From contig CAIQEI010000079.1 of the NCBI GenBank assembly GCA_903870815.1, positions 1 to 53,331 of the forward strand: 53,331 nucleotides of DNA. The letters run 5' to 3'. A program made the position numbers and the translations under genes. The DNA comes from an uncultured Verrucomicrobia subdivision 3 bacterium (lineage in GTDB: Bacteria; Verrucomicrobiota; Verrucomicrobiia; Limisphaerales; UBA11358). The notes under the pieces were generated by a model. It saw only the letters and a program-made list of their open reading frames with translations. It was not told where the DNA came from and did no database searches. Shown here piece by piece: positions 18,571-27,137 of the stretch (the first letter of the stretch is position 1; each line of letters begins with the position of its first letter).

Positions 18571-18588
18571 TCGGAAAGCGGGAAACAA

Positions 18589-19062
18589 TTACTTCAATTT
18601 CGCCAGCACGGCCTTGATGGCTTCGAAGTTCGGCAGATCCTTCGGCGTGGGGGTCTGTTCGCTGTATTGAACCACGCCGTTTTTATCAATGACGAAGGCC
18701 GCGCGCGCCGCCGTGTCGCCCACGCCGGCGAGCATCGGGAACACCACGCCATATTTCTTGATGACTTCCTTGTTCAGGTCGCTGGCGAGGGTGACCTGGA
18801 TGTTGTTGGTTTTGGCCCACGCCTCCTGCGCAAACGGGCTGTCCACGCTTATGGCGATGAAGCTGGCACCCGGGAAAGACTGCAGGCCGTTGGTCACGTC
18901 GCACAGCTCCGCCGTGCAGACGCTGGTATAGGCGAGCGGGAAAAACAGCAACACGGTGTTGGTTTTGCCGAAGTTGATGCTCAGCTTCACGTCCACTAGG
19001 CCGGAAGCGGTTTTGGATTTGAGCGTGAAATCAGGGGCTTGGGAGCCGACAGGTATTGCCAT
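18589..19062 (-). CDS. Peroxiredoxin (AhpC/TSA type)
   Basis: This 157-residue thiol peroxidase of the redoxin fold has a peroxidatic cysteine in YTSVCTAELCDV (about residue 49), where Val replaces the usual proline of P-x-x-T-x-x-C-like loops, and a second cysteine five residues on (C-T-A-E-L-C). SVDSPFAQEAWAKTNNI and FVIDKNGVVQYSEQTP fit the AhpE/Prx subgroups. It starts from an ATG at 19062 and is followed by a strong terminator, so it is probably a single-gene unit. A Bcp-type peroxiredoxin lies 245 bases upstream in the same direction. Confidence 0.88.
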   Translation of the reverse strand: MAIPVGSQAPDFTLKSKTASGLVDVKLSINFGKTNTVLLFFPLAYTSVCTAELCDVTNGLQSFPGASFIAISVDSPFAQEAWAKTNNIQVTLASDLNKEVIKKYGVVFPMLAGVGDTAARAAFVIDKNGVVQYSEQTPTPKDLPNFEAIKAVLAKLK

Positions 19063-19306
19063 AATGGTATAATCGTTTTTTGTTTAAATTAGGTTGAAAA
19101 TTGCCAACGCGGGATTCTCCAACTTCAATACACGCCTGTCAAATGGGGATTTTTTTAAAAACCGATCCGGGCCACAGTCGCCAAGGAGGCGGGACAGAGG
19201 GTGTCCACTGAAGAAACGGCTGTGCGCCCGAATCAAGTTGGTATTACAATCCCATATTCATGCGGGCAATACTAACCACTGATTGGCAATTTCCTTACCT
19301 CAATTG

Positions 19307-19783
19307 TCATGCCAGCGCCGCCAGCACTTCCGCCGCGTGCGCCTCCGGCTTCACCAGCGGCCAGATCTTTTTTATCCGGCCATCCGGTCCGATAAGAAAC
19401 GTCACGCGGTTGGTGCCGAGATATTTCCGGCCCATAAAGCTTTTCTCGCCCCAGACGCCGTAGGCTTCGACAATTTTCTTGTCCTCGTCCGCGAGCAAGG
19501 TGAACGGCAATTTGAATTTTTCGACAAACTTGTCATGCGACTTCACCGGGTCGGTGCTGACGCCGAGAATGACTGCACCCCGTTTCTTGAAATCCGCAAA
19601 TTGATCGCGGAAGGCGCAAGCTTCCTTGGTGCAGCCCGGAGTGTCATCGCGCGGATAAAAGTACAGGATGACGTTTTTCCCGAGAAAGTCGGCGAGCGAG
19701 ATTTTTCCGCCGCCGTTGGTCGCAGCGGTGAATTTCGGGGCGACTTCGCCCGCCTTCAGTTTGAGTTCGATTGCTTTGGCCAT
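19307..19783 (-). CDS. bcp: Thioredoxin-dependent thiol peroxidase Bcp (PrxQ)
   Basis: This 158-residue atypical two-cysteine peroxiredoxin reduces hydroperoxides at the expense of thioredoxin. YFYPRDDTPGCTKEACAFRDQ contains the peroxidatic cysteine and the resolving cysteine five residues later (C-T-K-E-A-C), as in Bcp. GVSTDPVKSHDKFVEKFKLPFTLLADEDKKIVEAYGVW and RVTFLIGPDGRIKKIW complete the family pattern. Length is normal. It is followed on the minus strand by 240 bases without a gene, and is preceded by an interspersed repeat. Confidence 0.95.
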   Translation of the reverse strand: MAKAIELKLKAGEVAPKFTAATNGGGKISLADFLGKNVILYFYPRDDTPGCTKEACAFRDQFADFKKRGAVILGVSTDPVKSHDKFVEKFKLPFTLLADEDKKIVEAYGVWGEKSFMGRKYLGTNRVTFLIGPDGRIKKIWPLVKPEAHAAEVLAALA

Positions 19784-19790
19784 AAAGATT

Positions 19791-19927
19791 TAACCATAGA
19801 TAAACACGGATGCACACGGATGAAAACCAAATTTCAGACGCAGCGGAATTGTAGCTCGCTCGGTGGGCGACATTTTCGGCAGTCAAAGACCGCCGCTACA
19901 AATTCTTATCCGCGTTCATCTGGGTTT
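19791..19927. repeat. Paired ACACGGATG / CCAGATGAACGCGGATAA intergenic repeats
   Basis: ATAAACACGGATGCACACGG (about 19799) and, in opposite orientation, TTATCCGCGTTCATCTGGGT (about 19906) flank a 100-base spacer. Both read as ORF fragments (VCIRVYLWLNL; KKTQMNADKNL) that I recall as spurious peptides common in this phylum. The second copy overlaps the last codons of pgsA. Confidence 0.5.
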
Positions 19928-20512
19928 TTTTTGTATTGGCAGACTGGCTGGATGCGCGCCGAGCTGTTTCATGAAGTCCCAGACATAGAGCAGGCCGGAC
20001 GCGCCCGTAAACAAACCGGCGGCGAGACTGACGAGGCGCAGGCGGAACGGGTGGTGTTCTGACCATTTCAGAAGGATCCACAGCACCAAAGCCATTTGCA
20101 GCACCGTGGCGATCTTGCCGGTGATCCGCGGCCGCACGGTGACTTTGCCCACGGTGAAACGGACGACAACGACGCCGAGGCACAGGAGCAGATCGCGCCC
20201 GATGATGGTGCCGGTGAGCCAGAGCGGAATCATCGCCAGCCGCGTTGCGTGGTCAAAACTCAACACGACGATGGCGGAGACCAGCAGCAGCTTGTCCGCG
20301 AGCGGATCCAGCACCGTGCCGAGTTCGCTCCACTGGTTATAATGCCGCGCGACATAACCGTCCACGCCGTCGAGAATCGCCGCCACCGCAAAGGAGATGA
20401 TCGCCAGCAGCCGGTGCAATTCATTGCCGGTCTCCACGTAATAAAGGACCTCGACGACAAAAAACGGGATCAGCAAAATGCGCAGGATCGTGATTTTGTT
20501 GGCGGTGGTCAT
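19916..20512 (-). CDS. pgsA: CDP-diacylglycerol-glycerol-3-phosphate 3-phosphatidyltransferase
   Basis: This 198-residue integral membrane enzyme commits CDP-diacylglycerol to phosphatidylglycerol. The CDP-alcohol phosphotransferase motif is present as DGVDGYVARHYNQWSELGTVLDPLADK (D-x2-DG-x2-AR-x8-G-x3-D-x3-D, about residues 48-75). N-terminal TANKITILRILLIPFFV is typical of PgsA. Four to six membrane helices are visible. The final residues (LPIQKKPR) come from an interspersed repeat that supplies the stop codon, so the original C-terminus may have been different. It is 24 bases from the MFS gene upstream. Confidence 0.92.
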   Translation of the reverse strand: MTTANKITILRILLIPFFVVEVLYYVETGNELHRLLAIISFAVAAILDGVDGYVARHYNQWSELGTVLDPLADKLLLVSAIVVLSFDHATRLAMIPLWLTGTIIGRDLLLCLGVVVVRFTVGKVTVRPRITGKIATVLQMALVLWILLKWSEHHPFRLRLVSLAAGLFTGASGLLYVWDFMKQLGAHPASLPIQKKPR

Positions 20513-20526
20513 CCGATGAAGATTTT

Positions 20527-20560
20527 GACACGAAGTTCACGGATTGGCACGAATTGAATT
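20527..20560. repeat. Interspersed repeat GACACGAATTTCACG family, copy 1
   Basis: GACACGAAGTTCACGGATTG... is one of three copies in 1.4 kb. This copy contains the stop and last codons of the MFS gene (RKPQNSIRANP). Confidence 0.7.
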
Positions 20561-21811
20561 CTGCGGTTTCCGGCAAATAACCCACCAGAACCAGCCGGTA
20601 CCCAGCGCGCCGCAGATGGCGGCGCCGATGAAGTTGGCCTGCGGGCTGAGATACCAGAGCCAAGCGCCGAGGAAGGAACCGGTGGTGACCGTGCAATCGC
20701 GGATGAGATAATACGCGCCGTAGGTCCGCGCGCGGAGTTCCGGCACGGCCTCGCCGATGATGAGCGCCTTGCGCGCCGGCTCGCCAAATTCCTTCAATCC
20801 GCGCACCACGAACGCCAGCGCCAGCCACTTGAAATCGTGCGCAAACATCAGCGTGACCGGAAACAGCGTGAAGAAGACGAACGTGATGAGCACGAACGGG
20901 CGGCGGCCGTATTTGTCCGCCAGATGCGCGACGGGTAGGTAGCAGAGCATGGCCGTGACCATCTCGAACGTGACGAGATAACCGAATTGCTGCGCGGTAA
21001 CGCCGCCGTGGTCCATCGCCCACAAGATGATGAACGCATAGGGAATCCGTTCGCAGAAGCGGATGAGGATGTCGCTTACGAGCAGTTCGCGCAGCGCGGG
21101 GGTGAAGGATTTGACAATGGTAAGAAAAGTAGGCGGGGTCGCCGCGTTAGGTCTTGGCACTCGATTCGAGGAGGCTGCTTCGGGGTATTTAGTTTGAGCC
21201 TCGTTACCTCGGCGGCCACGGGAGTCGGGTTCGAACATGAACCATTGAAACGCCAGTGTCAGCAGGCTCATGGCGATGCACAGCGCAAGGGCGTAGCGCA
21301 CCCCGTCCGTCCAGCCGAACCGCGTGAGCAGCCAGCCGCCGATCAACGGCCCGAGCATCATGGGCACCCGGCGGATCATGGATTGCACCCCCACGCCCAT
21401 GGTGTGCCGGTGGCTTTGCAACGACGTGGCGATGACGGAAAGAGTGGCCGGGAGCGATAATGCGCTCCAAGCGAGGAACAAAAAAGAACCCAGCAGCAGT
21501 GCCAGCCAGCTCGGCCAGACCAAAACCAATACGTAACCGGAAATGGAGATCAAGCTGAACAGCAGCAGCGATTTTCTTTGGCCCCAATGATCCGTCAACC
21601 AGCCGCCAGGATAGGCGTAAATCGCGCCGAGAAACGTTTGCAGCGCGTCGAACAGGCCGATGATCAGAATGCTGCCGCCCAGCGTCTCAATATATTTGGG
21701 GGCGAAGCCGAGCCAGAGTTTTTCACCGGTACCCGCCAGCACGAGCGCGACGAGCAGCAACGAGGTGTTCCGACGCAGCGCGAGAAATTCTGAAATGTTC
21801 TTCAAGGTCAT
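20537..21811 (-). CDS. Major facilitator superfamily transporter
   Basis: This 424-residue MFS permease has about 12 helices in two halves joined by a long central loop (about 200-230, GRRGNEAQTKYPEAASSNRVPRP). DHWGQRKS after helix 2 is the MFS motif A of the first half, and ADKYGRRPFVLI its counterpart in the second. ADKYGRR with RGLKEFGEPARKALI suggests the drug/sugar-efflux-like subgroup that accompanies multi-step metabolic loci, but the substrate is unknown. The gene is bracketed by copies of one interspersed repeat: copy 1 overlaps its 3' end and copy 2 lies 15 bases before its start. Confidence 0.88.
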   Translation of the reverse strand: MTLKNISEFLALRRNTSLLLVALVLAGTGEKLWLGFAPKYIETLGGSILIIGLFDALQTFLGAIYAYPGGWLTDHWGQRKSLLLFSLISISGYVLVLVWPSWLALLLGSFLFLAWSALSLPATLSVIATSLQSHRHTMGVGVQSMIRRVPMMLGPLIGGWLLTRFGWTDGVRYALALCIAMSLLTLAFQWFMFEPDSRGRRGNEAQTKYPEAASSNRVPRPNAATPPTFLTIVKSFTPALRELLVSDILIRFCERIPYAFIILWAMDHGGVTAQQFGYLVTFEMVTAMLCYLPVAHLADKYGRRPFVLITFVFFTLFPVTLMFAHDFKWLALAFVVRGLKEFGEPARKALIIGEAVPELRARTYGAYYLIRDCTVTTGSFLGAWLWYLSPQANFIGAAICGALGTGWFWWVICRKPQNSIRANP

Positions 21812-21825
21812 CGAAGAAAAAATCT

Positions 21826-21859
21826 GACATGGATTTCACGAATTGGCACGAATTGAATT
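21826..21859. repeat. Interspersed repeat GACACGAATTTCACG family, copy 2
   Basis: GACATGGATTTCACGAATTG... matches copy 1 closely (31 of 34) and has the same orientation. Confidence 0.7.
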
Positions 21860-21906
21860 GGCCGCTCCCAGCCGGCAATCCGACCCGTAGCGACAAAGAA
21901 AAAACA

Positions 21907-21934
21907 GACACGAATTTCACAAATTGGCACGAAT
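21907..21934. repeat. Interspersed repeat GACACGAATTTCACG family, copy 3
   Basis: GACACGAATTTCACAAATTG..., in the same orientation as the other two copies, lies in the 290-base gap before purE. The rest of that gap holds AACGCAAAGGCGCAAAAACG-type repeat sequence and nothing gene-like. Confidence 0.7.
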
Positions 21935-22090
21935 GACGGGTGGCAGACCGCAGATTTGTCAACGCAAAGGCGCAAAAACGCCAAGTCGGAAAGAAAACCT
22001 GATCGATCCCTGGCGCCTTGGCGTTGAAATGAATGATCAAATTGAAACGTATTTTGCTGCTTGCCAAGTGAGCGATTTCTTCGCTCAATT

Positions 22091-22120
22091 TTGTCCGACA
22101 ATGAAAAATTTATCGGACAA
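22091..22120 (+). promoter_or_regulatory. Hairpin enclosing the purE start codon
   Basis: TTGTCCGA (22091-22098) and TCGGACAA (22113-22120) are perfect complements with the ATG at 22101 in the 14-base loop. No Shine-Dalgarno is seen. This could modulate initiation, or be chance. Confidence 0.4.
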
Positions 22121-22601
22121 GCCACAGGTCGGCATTTTAATGGGCAGCGATTCGGACTGGCCCACGATGAAGGCCGCCGCCGAAGCGCTGAAAGAATTCG
22201 GCATCGGTTCGGAGGCCAAGGTTATTTCTGCCCACCGAGATCCGCACGGGCTGGAGGAATACGTTTCCGGCGCACCGGCGCACGGCATCAAGGCGTTCAT
22301 TTGCGGCGCGGGCGGCGCGGCACATCTGGCCGGCGTCACGGCGGCGTTTACGACGCTGCCAGTCATCGGTGTGCCGATCCTTGGCAAATCCACGGACGGT
22401 TTTGATTCGTTGCTTTCGATGGTACAGATGCCGCCGGGTGTGCCGGTGGCGACGGTCGCCATCAATGGGGCGCGGAATGCGGGAATTCTCGCGGCGCAGA
22501 TTATCGCGACGGGCGACGCGCGGCTGCAGGAGGAATTGAAGAAGTTCAAAGTGCGCCTGATGGAAGAATCCCGCGCCAAAAACAAAACCCTTGGCCAATA
22601 A
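22101..22601 (+). CDS. purE: N5-carboxyaminoimidazole ribonucleotide mutase PurE
   Basis: The 166-residue protein starts at the ATG at 22101 (MKNLSDKPQVGILMGSDSDW); the track ORF adds 59 residues of upstream noise. PurE rearranges N5-CAIR to CAIR in purine synthesis. VGILMGSDSDWPTM, GAGGAAHLAGVTAAFTTLPVIGVP and SLLSMVQMPPGVPVATVAI are diagnostic. The usual SAHRTP motif reads SAHRDPHG here, a change beside the catalytic histidine. It is followed 12 bases later by carbonic anhydrase. purK is not in the window. Confidence 0.96.
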   Translation: MKNLSDKPQVGILMGSDSDWPTMKAAAEALKEFGIGSEAKVISAHRDPHGLEEYVSGAPAHGIKAFICGAGGAAHLAGVTAAFTTLPVIGVPILGKSTDGFDSLLSMVQMPPGVPVATVAINGARNAGILAAQIIATGDARLQEELKKFKVRLMEESRAKNKTLGQ

Positions 22602-22613
22602 TTTGTTTTTGTA

Positions 22614-23258
22614 ATGCAACGGCTCATTGAAGGCGTCCACAAGTTCCGTACCGACGCGTTCGGCAATTACCGGAAGCTGTTCCGCAAGCTGTCGCAGGAA
22701 GGGCAGAATCCGCACACGCTATTCATCACCTGCTCGGATTCGCGCGTGCTGGCCGAGCTCATCACCCAAAGCAAACCCGGCGACCTATTTGTCGTCAAGA
22801 ACGTCGGCAACATCGTGCCGCCGGCCAATGTGCGCGGCGACACCAACTCCACCGCCGCCGCCATCGAATTTGCCGTGGAGACGCTGCGCGTCAGCGACAT
22901 CGTGATCTGCGGCCATTCCCAATGCGGCGCAATCACCGCGATGCTGGGCAGTGCGCCGGTGAGCAAAACCATGCCGCACCTGCGCGACTGGCTGAATCTC
23001 GCCGCGCCCGTGCTGGAAACCTTGAAAAAGGAATACGCCCATCTCCACGGAACCACCGAACGCGAAACCGCCGCCGCCGAGGAAAATGTTTTATTCGGCC
23101 TGGACAACCTCCACAGCTATTCCTGCGTGCAGGAGCGGTTGATGGACGGTTCGCTGCGGTTGCACGGCTGGTTTTTCAAGATTGCCACGGCGGAACTGTT
23201 TGCCTACGACCCGGAGACGCGGCAGTTTCTGCCGCTGGTCGCCGACAAGCCGGCGTAG
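22614..23258 (+). CDS. can: Beta-class carbonic anhydrase
   Basis: This 214-residue zinc enzyme interconverts CO2 and bicarbonate. The ligands Cys40 (ITCSDSR), His101 and Cys104 (GHSQCG) and the Asp42-Arg44 dyad are all visible, and VKNVGNIVPP is a conserved active-site loop. It starts 12 bases after purE and is probably co-transcribed. Bicarbonate is consumed in the step just before PurE (PurK) and in AccC's reaction, giving a metabolic reason for the pairing (inference). Confidence 0.96.
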   Translation: MQRLIEGVHKFRTDAFGNYRKLFRKLSQEGQNPHTLFITCSDSRVLAELITQSKPGDLFVVKNVGNIVPPANVRGDTNSTAAAIEFAVETLRVSDIVICGHSQCGAITAMLGSAPVSKTMPHLRDWLNLAAPVLETLKKEYAHLHGTTERETAAAEENVLFGLDNLHSYSCVQERLMDGSLRLHGWFFKIATAELFAYDPETRQFLPLVADKPA

Positions 23259-23271
23259 GGGGCGCCGTCAG

Positions 23272-24408
23272 CTAAATCTGGATGGTGGACGGCTTGGTTA
23301 TATCATTGCCGGCGCGCGGCAGGAGCAGCAGCGAGATGACGGACATGAACAGGCCGCTCAAAATCACCCACGTCGCGGCGTCCCGCCGGTCCGCGCTGAA
23401 CAAGGCGTTGGCCGCCAGCGCGGCCATCGTCAGGTTCGGGCACAGCAAGAGGTAGGCCCGCGCTTCACCGCCCGTTTTGAGCCAGCGCCGGTGCACGATT
23501 TCCCGGAAACCGAGCAGCAGAAATGCGCCGCACAGGGTGAGCAAGGCGATCCGCGAAAACAGCACCGGCGTCTCCACCGCCAGCCCAAGCGAAACAAAGA
23601 AGACCGGAATCAAAAACCGCCGGCTGATGGGCGCGATGTATTCCTCCACGCCCACGCCCTCCAGCCGGGCGCGGCTCATAAACAAGCCCAGGAAGAATGC
23701 GGTTTTGGCCGCCGAAAGCCCCAGCCGGTTGCCGACGGCGCAGATGACCAGCACCAGCAGCACGAGAAAATGCACGCGCCAGTGCGTGGTCTTGCTGATG
23801 ATCCACTGGCATAGCTTCACCACGTGCGTCGCAAAGCGGCTGATCAGAAAGACGGTCACCGCCATGCCTGCCAGCTTCAGGAGAATGATCCAGCTGAAAC
23901 CGGATTTTACCGCCACGGAGCCGAGGCTTAACACCACGATGGCCATCATTTCCAGCACGATCATGATTTGCAAAATCAACCCGCGTGCCGGTTCGATGAG
24001 ACCTGGAAAATGTTTCCAGCCGAAATATGCCATGCTCATCGAACAACTGGTCAAGGCCGCCGCCGCCAGCAGGCCTTCCGCCAAACTCAGGCCCGAGGCG
24101 CACGCCAGACCAAGTACGAGCGGATATTGACACAGCGACCACAACACGGCGAACCGCAGCGATGGCAGCAGTTTGCGCAGCGGCGGGAGATCGATTTCCA
24201 GCCCCACCTCGAACAGCACCAGCAGAAAACCGACTTCGCCCGCCTCCTTGACCATGGTGGCCACGTCGGATTTCACCAACGGACCGAGAGCGAGGCCGAA
24301 CACCACAAAGCACACGTTGGCCAGCGCCGGCCGGCCGAGCTTTCGGCAGAGATCCGGCACGGCCATCAGCAATAGCATCAGGCAGATAATGGTTTCGATG
24401 CTGGTCAT
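23272..24408 (-). CDS. CPA2-type cation:proton antiporter (transporter domain only)
   Basis: The 378-residue protein has about 12 hydrophobic segments and the monovalent cation:H+ antiporter-2 pattern: GLALGPL, EAGEVGFLLVLFEVGLEID (the family F-x-x-G-L-E/D motif), MIVLEMMAIVVLSLG, GLSAAKTAFFLGLFMSRA and IPVFFVSLGLAVE. It is transmembrane only; no KTN/RCK or UspA domain is attached, so it is shorter than KefB/KefC. The ion is unknown. It converges with carbonic anhydrase and is divergent from glnS, with 65 bases between the starts. Confidence 0.88.
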   Translation of the reverse strand: MTSIETIICLMLLLMAVPDLCRKLGRPALANVCFVVFGLALGPLVKSDVATMVKEAGEVGFLLVLFEVGLEIDLPPLRKLLPSLRFAVLWSLCQYPLVLGLACASGLSLAEGLLAAAALTSCSMSMAYFGWKHFPGLIEPARGLILQIMIVLEMMAIVVLSLGSVAVKSGFSWIILLKLAGMAVTVFLISRFATHVVKLCQWIISKTTHWRVHFLVLLVLVICAVGNRLGLSAAKTAFFLGLFMSRARLEGVGVEEYIAPISRRFLIPVFFVSLGLAVETPVLFSRIALLTLCGAFLLLGFREIVHRRWLKTGGEARAYLLLCPNLTMAALAANALFSADRRDAATWVILSGLFMSVISLLLLPRAGNDITKPSTIQI

Positions 24409-24473
24409 GGCCCCACATTGTTGGCTGGCGATTGGACATCCGCCAAGCCCTTTGTTACGCTGCGTGACCTTTT

Positions 24474-26279
24474 ATGAGTTTGGAAACCAAAGAACCCGCA
24501 GTGCCCGCCGCCCCATCCGACTTCATTCGCGATATCGTGGCCGCGCATGTGGCGGAAAACATATACTCGCGCATCCACACCCGCTTTCCGCCGGAACCCA
24601 ACGGCTACCTCCACATCGGCCACGCCAAGAGCATCTGCCTGAACTTCGGGATTGCGCGCGAGTTCGGCGGCGTCTGCAACCTCCGGATGGACGACACCAA
24701 TCCGGCCAAGGAAGATGTGGAATACGTTGATTCCATCCAGGCCGACGTGAACTGGCTTATCGCCGGCTGGGCCGACGACAAGCTGGGATTGAAGCCCAAA
24801 GGCATGACGCCCGAGACGGTCGCCGAGGAAGGCCGGCGGGATTTTTATCTGCCGGCGGTCACCCAGTCGGAAATTGGAAACCGGAAATCGGAGATATTCG
24901 AGCCATTCTACGCCAGCGATTATTTCGACCAGATTTACGATTTCGCCGAGCAGCTGGTCGAAAAGGGCAAAGCCTTCGTCTGCGACCTGACTCCGGAGGA
25001 GACCGACGAGTATCGTCGCAACGGCAAGGCTTCGCCTTTCCGCGACCGCGGCGTCGAGGAGAACCTGAACCTGTTCCAGCGCATGAAAGCCGGCGAGTTC
25101 ACCGACGGCTCCCGGGTGCTGCGCGCGAAAATTGAGGTGGACGCCGCCAATATCTGGATGCGCGACCCGCTGCTTTACCGCATCAAGAAGACCGAGCATC
25201 ATCACACGGGCGCGAAATGGTGTATCTACCCGATGTACGACTTTGCGCATTGTTTGAGCGATTATATCGAAGGCATCACGCACTCGATCTGCACGCTGGA
25301 ATTCGAAGTGCACCGGCCGCTGTATGACTGGATTCTGGAAAGCCTCGGGCTGCCGCGCCCATTGCCGCACCAATACGAATTTGCCCGCCTCTCGCTCGGG
25401 TACACCGTCATGAGCAAACGCAAACTCATGCAGCTCGTGGACGAAAAACTAGTCACCGGCTGGGACGATCCGCGGATGCCCACCATCAGCGGTATCCGCC
25501 GGCGCGGCGTCACTCCAGAAGCGTTGCGCAACTTTGCCTACAACATCGGCATTACCAAGTATAACGGGCTGACGGACGTGTCGGTTTTGGAATTCGCCAT
25601 CCGCGAGGACTTGAATAAACGATCCCTCCGCCGGCTCGCCGTGCTGCGGCCCATCAAGGTGGTGATCACGAATTATGCCGCAGGCCAAGTCGAGGAACTG
25701 GAGGCGGTCAACAATCCCGAGGACGAAACCGCCGGCAAGCGGAAGATTCCCTTCAGCCGCGAACTCTACATCGAGCGCGAAGATTTTGCCGAGGTGCCCC
25801 CGCCGAAGTTTTTCCGGTTGAAACCCGGCGGCGAAGTGCGGTTGAAATACGCCTACATCATCAAGTGCGAAGAAGTGGTTAAAGATGCCGCCGGCAACCT
25901 CGTGGAGCTGCGCTGCACCGCCGACCTCGACAGCAAAAGTGGCGGAGCCACGTCCAATCGCAAGGTCAAGGGGACGATTCATTGGGTCAGCGCGGCGCAC
26001 GCGGTGGAGGCGGAGGTGCGCCTTTACGATCGGCTCTTCACTGAAGCTGAACCGGACAAGGACGGACGCGATTTCAAATCCGTCCTGAACCCGCACTCGC
26101 TCGAAGTGGTAACGGCCAAGCTCGAACCGTCATTGAAGGATGCGCGACCGGAGGTCCGCTACCAATTTGAACGGCTCGCCTACTTTGCTTTGGATTACGA
26201 TGCCCAGCCCGGCAAGCTCGTCTTTAACCGCACCATCACGTTGAAAGACGCCTGGGCGAAGGCAGCGCAGAAAAGTTGA
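24474..26279 (+). CDS. glnS: Glutaminyl-tRNA synthetase
   Basis: This 601-residue class I synthetase has [16 protein letters not shown] with HIGH at 47-50, and VMSKRKL (KMSKS type) at about 312-318. [63 protein letters not shown] and the C-terminal beta-barrels fit GlnRS rather than GluRS. An insertion of about 38 residues (about 104-141) precedes FYASDYFDQ. It includes [10 protein letters not shown], encoded by a GGAAAYCGGAAAT-type tandem tract that looks like intergenic repeat DNA captured in frame. Having GlnRS implies direct Gln-tRNA charging. Confidence 0.97.
   Translation: MSLETKEPAVPAAPSDFIRDIVAAHVAENIYSRIHTRFPPEPNGYLHIGHAKSICLNFGIAREFGGVCNLRMDDTNPAKEDVEYVDSIQADVNWLIAGWADDKLGLKPKGMTPETVAEEGRRDFYLPAVTQSEIGNRKSEIFEPFYASDYFDQIYDFAEQLVEKGKAFVCDLTPEETDEYRRNGKASPFRDRGVEENLNLFQRMKAGEFTDGSRVLRAKIEVDAANIWMRDPLLYRIKKTEHHHTGAKWCIYPMYDFAHCLSDYIEGITHSICTLEFEVHRPLYDWILESLGLPRPLPHQYEFARLSLGYTVMSKRKLMQLVDEKLVTGWDDPRMPTISGIRRRGVTPEALRNFAYNIGITKYNGLTDVSVLEFAIREDLNKRSLRRLAVLRPIKVVITNYAAGQVEELEAVNNPEDETAGKRKIPFSRELYIEREDFAEVPPPKFFRLKPGGEVRLKYAYIIKCEEVVKDAAGNLVELRCTADLDSKSGGATSNRKVKGTIHWVSAAHAVEAEVRLYDRLFTEAEPDKDGRDFKSVLNPHSLEVVTAKLEPSLKDARPEVRYQFERLAYFALDYDAQPGKLVFNRTITLKDAWAKAAQKS
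24866..24895. repeat. In-frame GGAAATYGGAAAC-type repeat inside glnS
   Basis: TCGGAAATTGGAAACCGGAA... is a degenerate tandem of about 9 bases per unit, translated as [11 protein letters not shown] in an insertion that other GlnRS proteins lack. Confidence 0.55.
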
Positions 26280-26281
26280 TG

Positions 26282-26349
26282 TGGCGGCGACTCGGCAGAG
26301 CTGCCTCATCTAAAATAAATAAATGCGGCAGTCTGCCGACGTGCCGCCA
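26282..26349. repeat. 68-bp palindromic element between glnS and the TfoX gene
   Basis: TGGCGGCGACTCGGCAGAGC... (26282-26309) pairs with ATGCGGCAGTCTGCCGACGT... (26323-26349) over 27-28 bases with few mismatches around an AT-rich loop (CTAAAATAAATAA). It starts three bases after the glnS stop and could double as a processing or termination hairpin. Confidence 0.7.
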
Positions 26350-26357
26350 CGCCAGCT

Positions 26358-26711
26358 ATGCCGGACGACTCGTTCAAGGAATTTGTGCTCGACCAGTTGG
26401 GCGCGTTGCCGGAGTTGCGCGCGCGGGCGATGTTCGGCGCGCATGGCCTTTATGCCGGCGATAAATTCTTCGGGATTCTGGATGAGGGCCGGTTGTTCTT
26501 CAAAACGGATGCAGCGAGCGCGGCAGATTACACGTCGCGCGGCATGGGGCCGTTCACCTACGAGTCGCGGGGCAAAAGGCTGACGATGTCGTATCACGAA
26601 GTTCCGCCCGACATCCTGGAAAGCGCGCCGGAACTGACCGCCTGGGCGCGGCGGGCAATCCAAATCGCCGCCAGTTCGAAGTGGCAAGCCAAGCGGTTGA
26701 AGCGGGGTTGA
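26358..26711 (+). CDS. TfoX/Sxy N-terminal domain protein
   Basis: This 117-residue protein has only the TfoX N-terminal domain: LPELRARAMFGAHGLYAGDKFFGILDEGRLFFKTD, then MGPFTYESRGKRLTMSYHEVPPDILES. In gamma-proteobacteria full-length TfoX/Sxy acts with CRP on competence genes. Stand-alone N-domains are widespread and of unknown role, so a competence function should not be assumed, although a ComEC-like gene lies at 41911. It starts from an ATG at 26358, shortly after the palindromic element. Confidence 0.85.
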   Translation: MPDDSFKEFVLDQLGALPELRARAMFGAHGLYAGDKFFGILDEGRLFFKTDAASAADYTSRGMGPFTYESRGKRLTMSYHEVPPDILESAPELTAWARRAIQIAASSKWQAKRLKRG

Positions 26712-26747
26712 GACGGCGGAAACTCGTCCAGTAATCGCAACCTTACT

Positions 26748-26969
26748 TCAGCGTTGGCCCGGTTTGGGCTTTTCGCCAAAGACCTGGTCGATCACCTTGC
26801 GGAACTTGCTGTCCGGAGCTTTTTGTTTCACCGCCGGACCGGCGATTTCCGCCTCAATATCCAGCACGAGCCGCTTGGACCGTTCGAGGCGGGTCTGAAG
26901 TTTTTTAATCAAGACTTCCAGTTCCCCGACTTCGGTCCGCAAGGTGGCGGCTATTTCAGCTTTGTTCAT
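26748..26969 (-). CDS. Small coiled-coil protein
   Basis: I do not recognise this 73-residue protein. Residues 2-45 (NKAEIAATLRTEVGELEVLIKKLQTRLERSKRLVLDIEAEI) have heptad spacing expected of a coiled coil, followed by a basic, Pro/Lys-rich tail (FGEKPKPGQR). No Shine-Dalgarno is obvious. The clean, charged helix pattern and its position between two other genes favour a real gene. Confidence 0.6.
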   Translation of the reverse strand: MNKAEIAATLRTEVGELEVLIKKLQTRLERSKRLVLDIEAEIAGPAVKQKAPDSKFRKVIDQVFGEKPKPGQR

Positions 26970-27091
26970 GTGCCGCCCACTAAAACAGCTTGGCCGGTAA
27001 ACTCAAGTGCAAAGGTCCGTGCCGGAATTATTTTCGTCCCGAGAGGGCTGGTGTCCTGCTCACGGCCGCCAGCCGGCGGATACCCGACCCA

Positions 27092-27120
27092 ATAAAAAAG
27101 GCCGTCCGTAGACGGCCTTT
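27092..27120 (-). terminator. Rho-independent terminator after the 35-residue protein gene
   Basis: GGCCGTC-TACG-GACGGCC on the minus strand is followed by TTTTTT. An A/T run on the other side (CCTTTTAA) means it might also work weakly on the plus strand. Confidence 0.9.
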
Positions 27121-27137
27121 AAGCTTCAAACTGTGGC

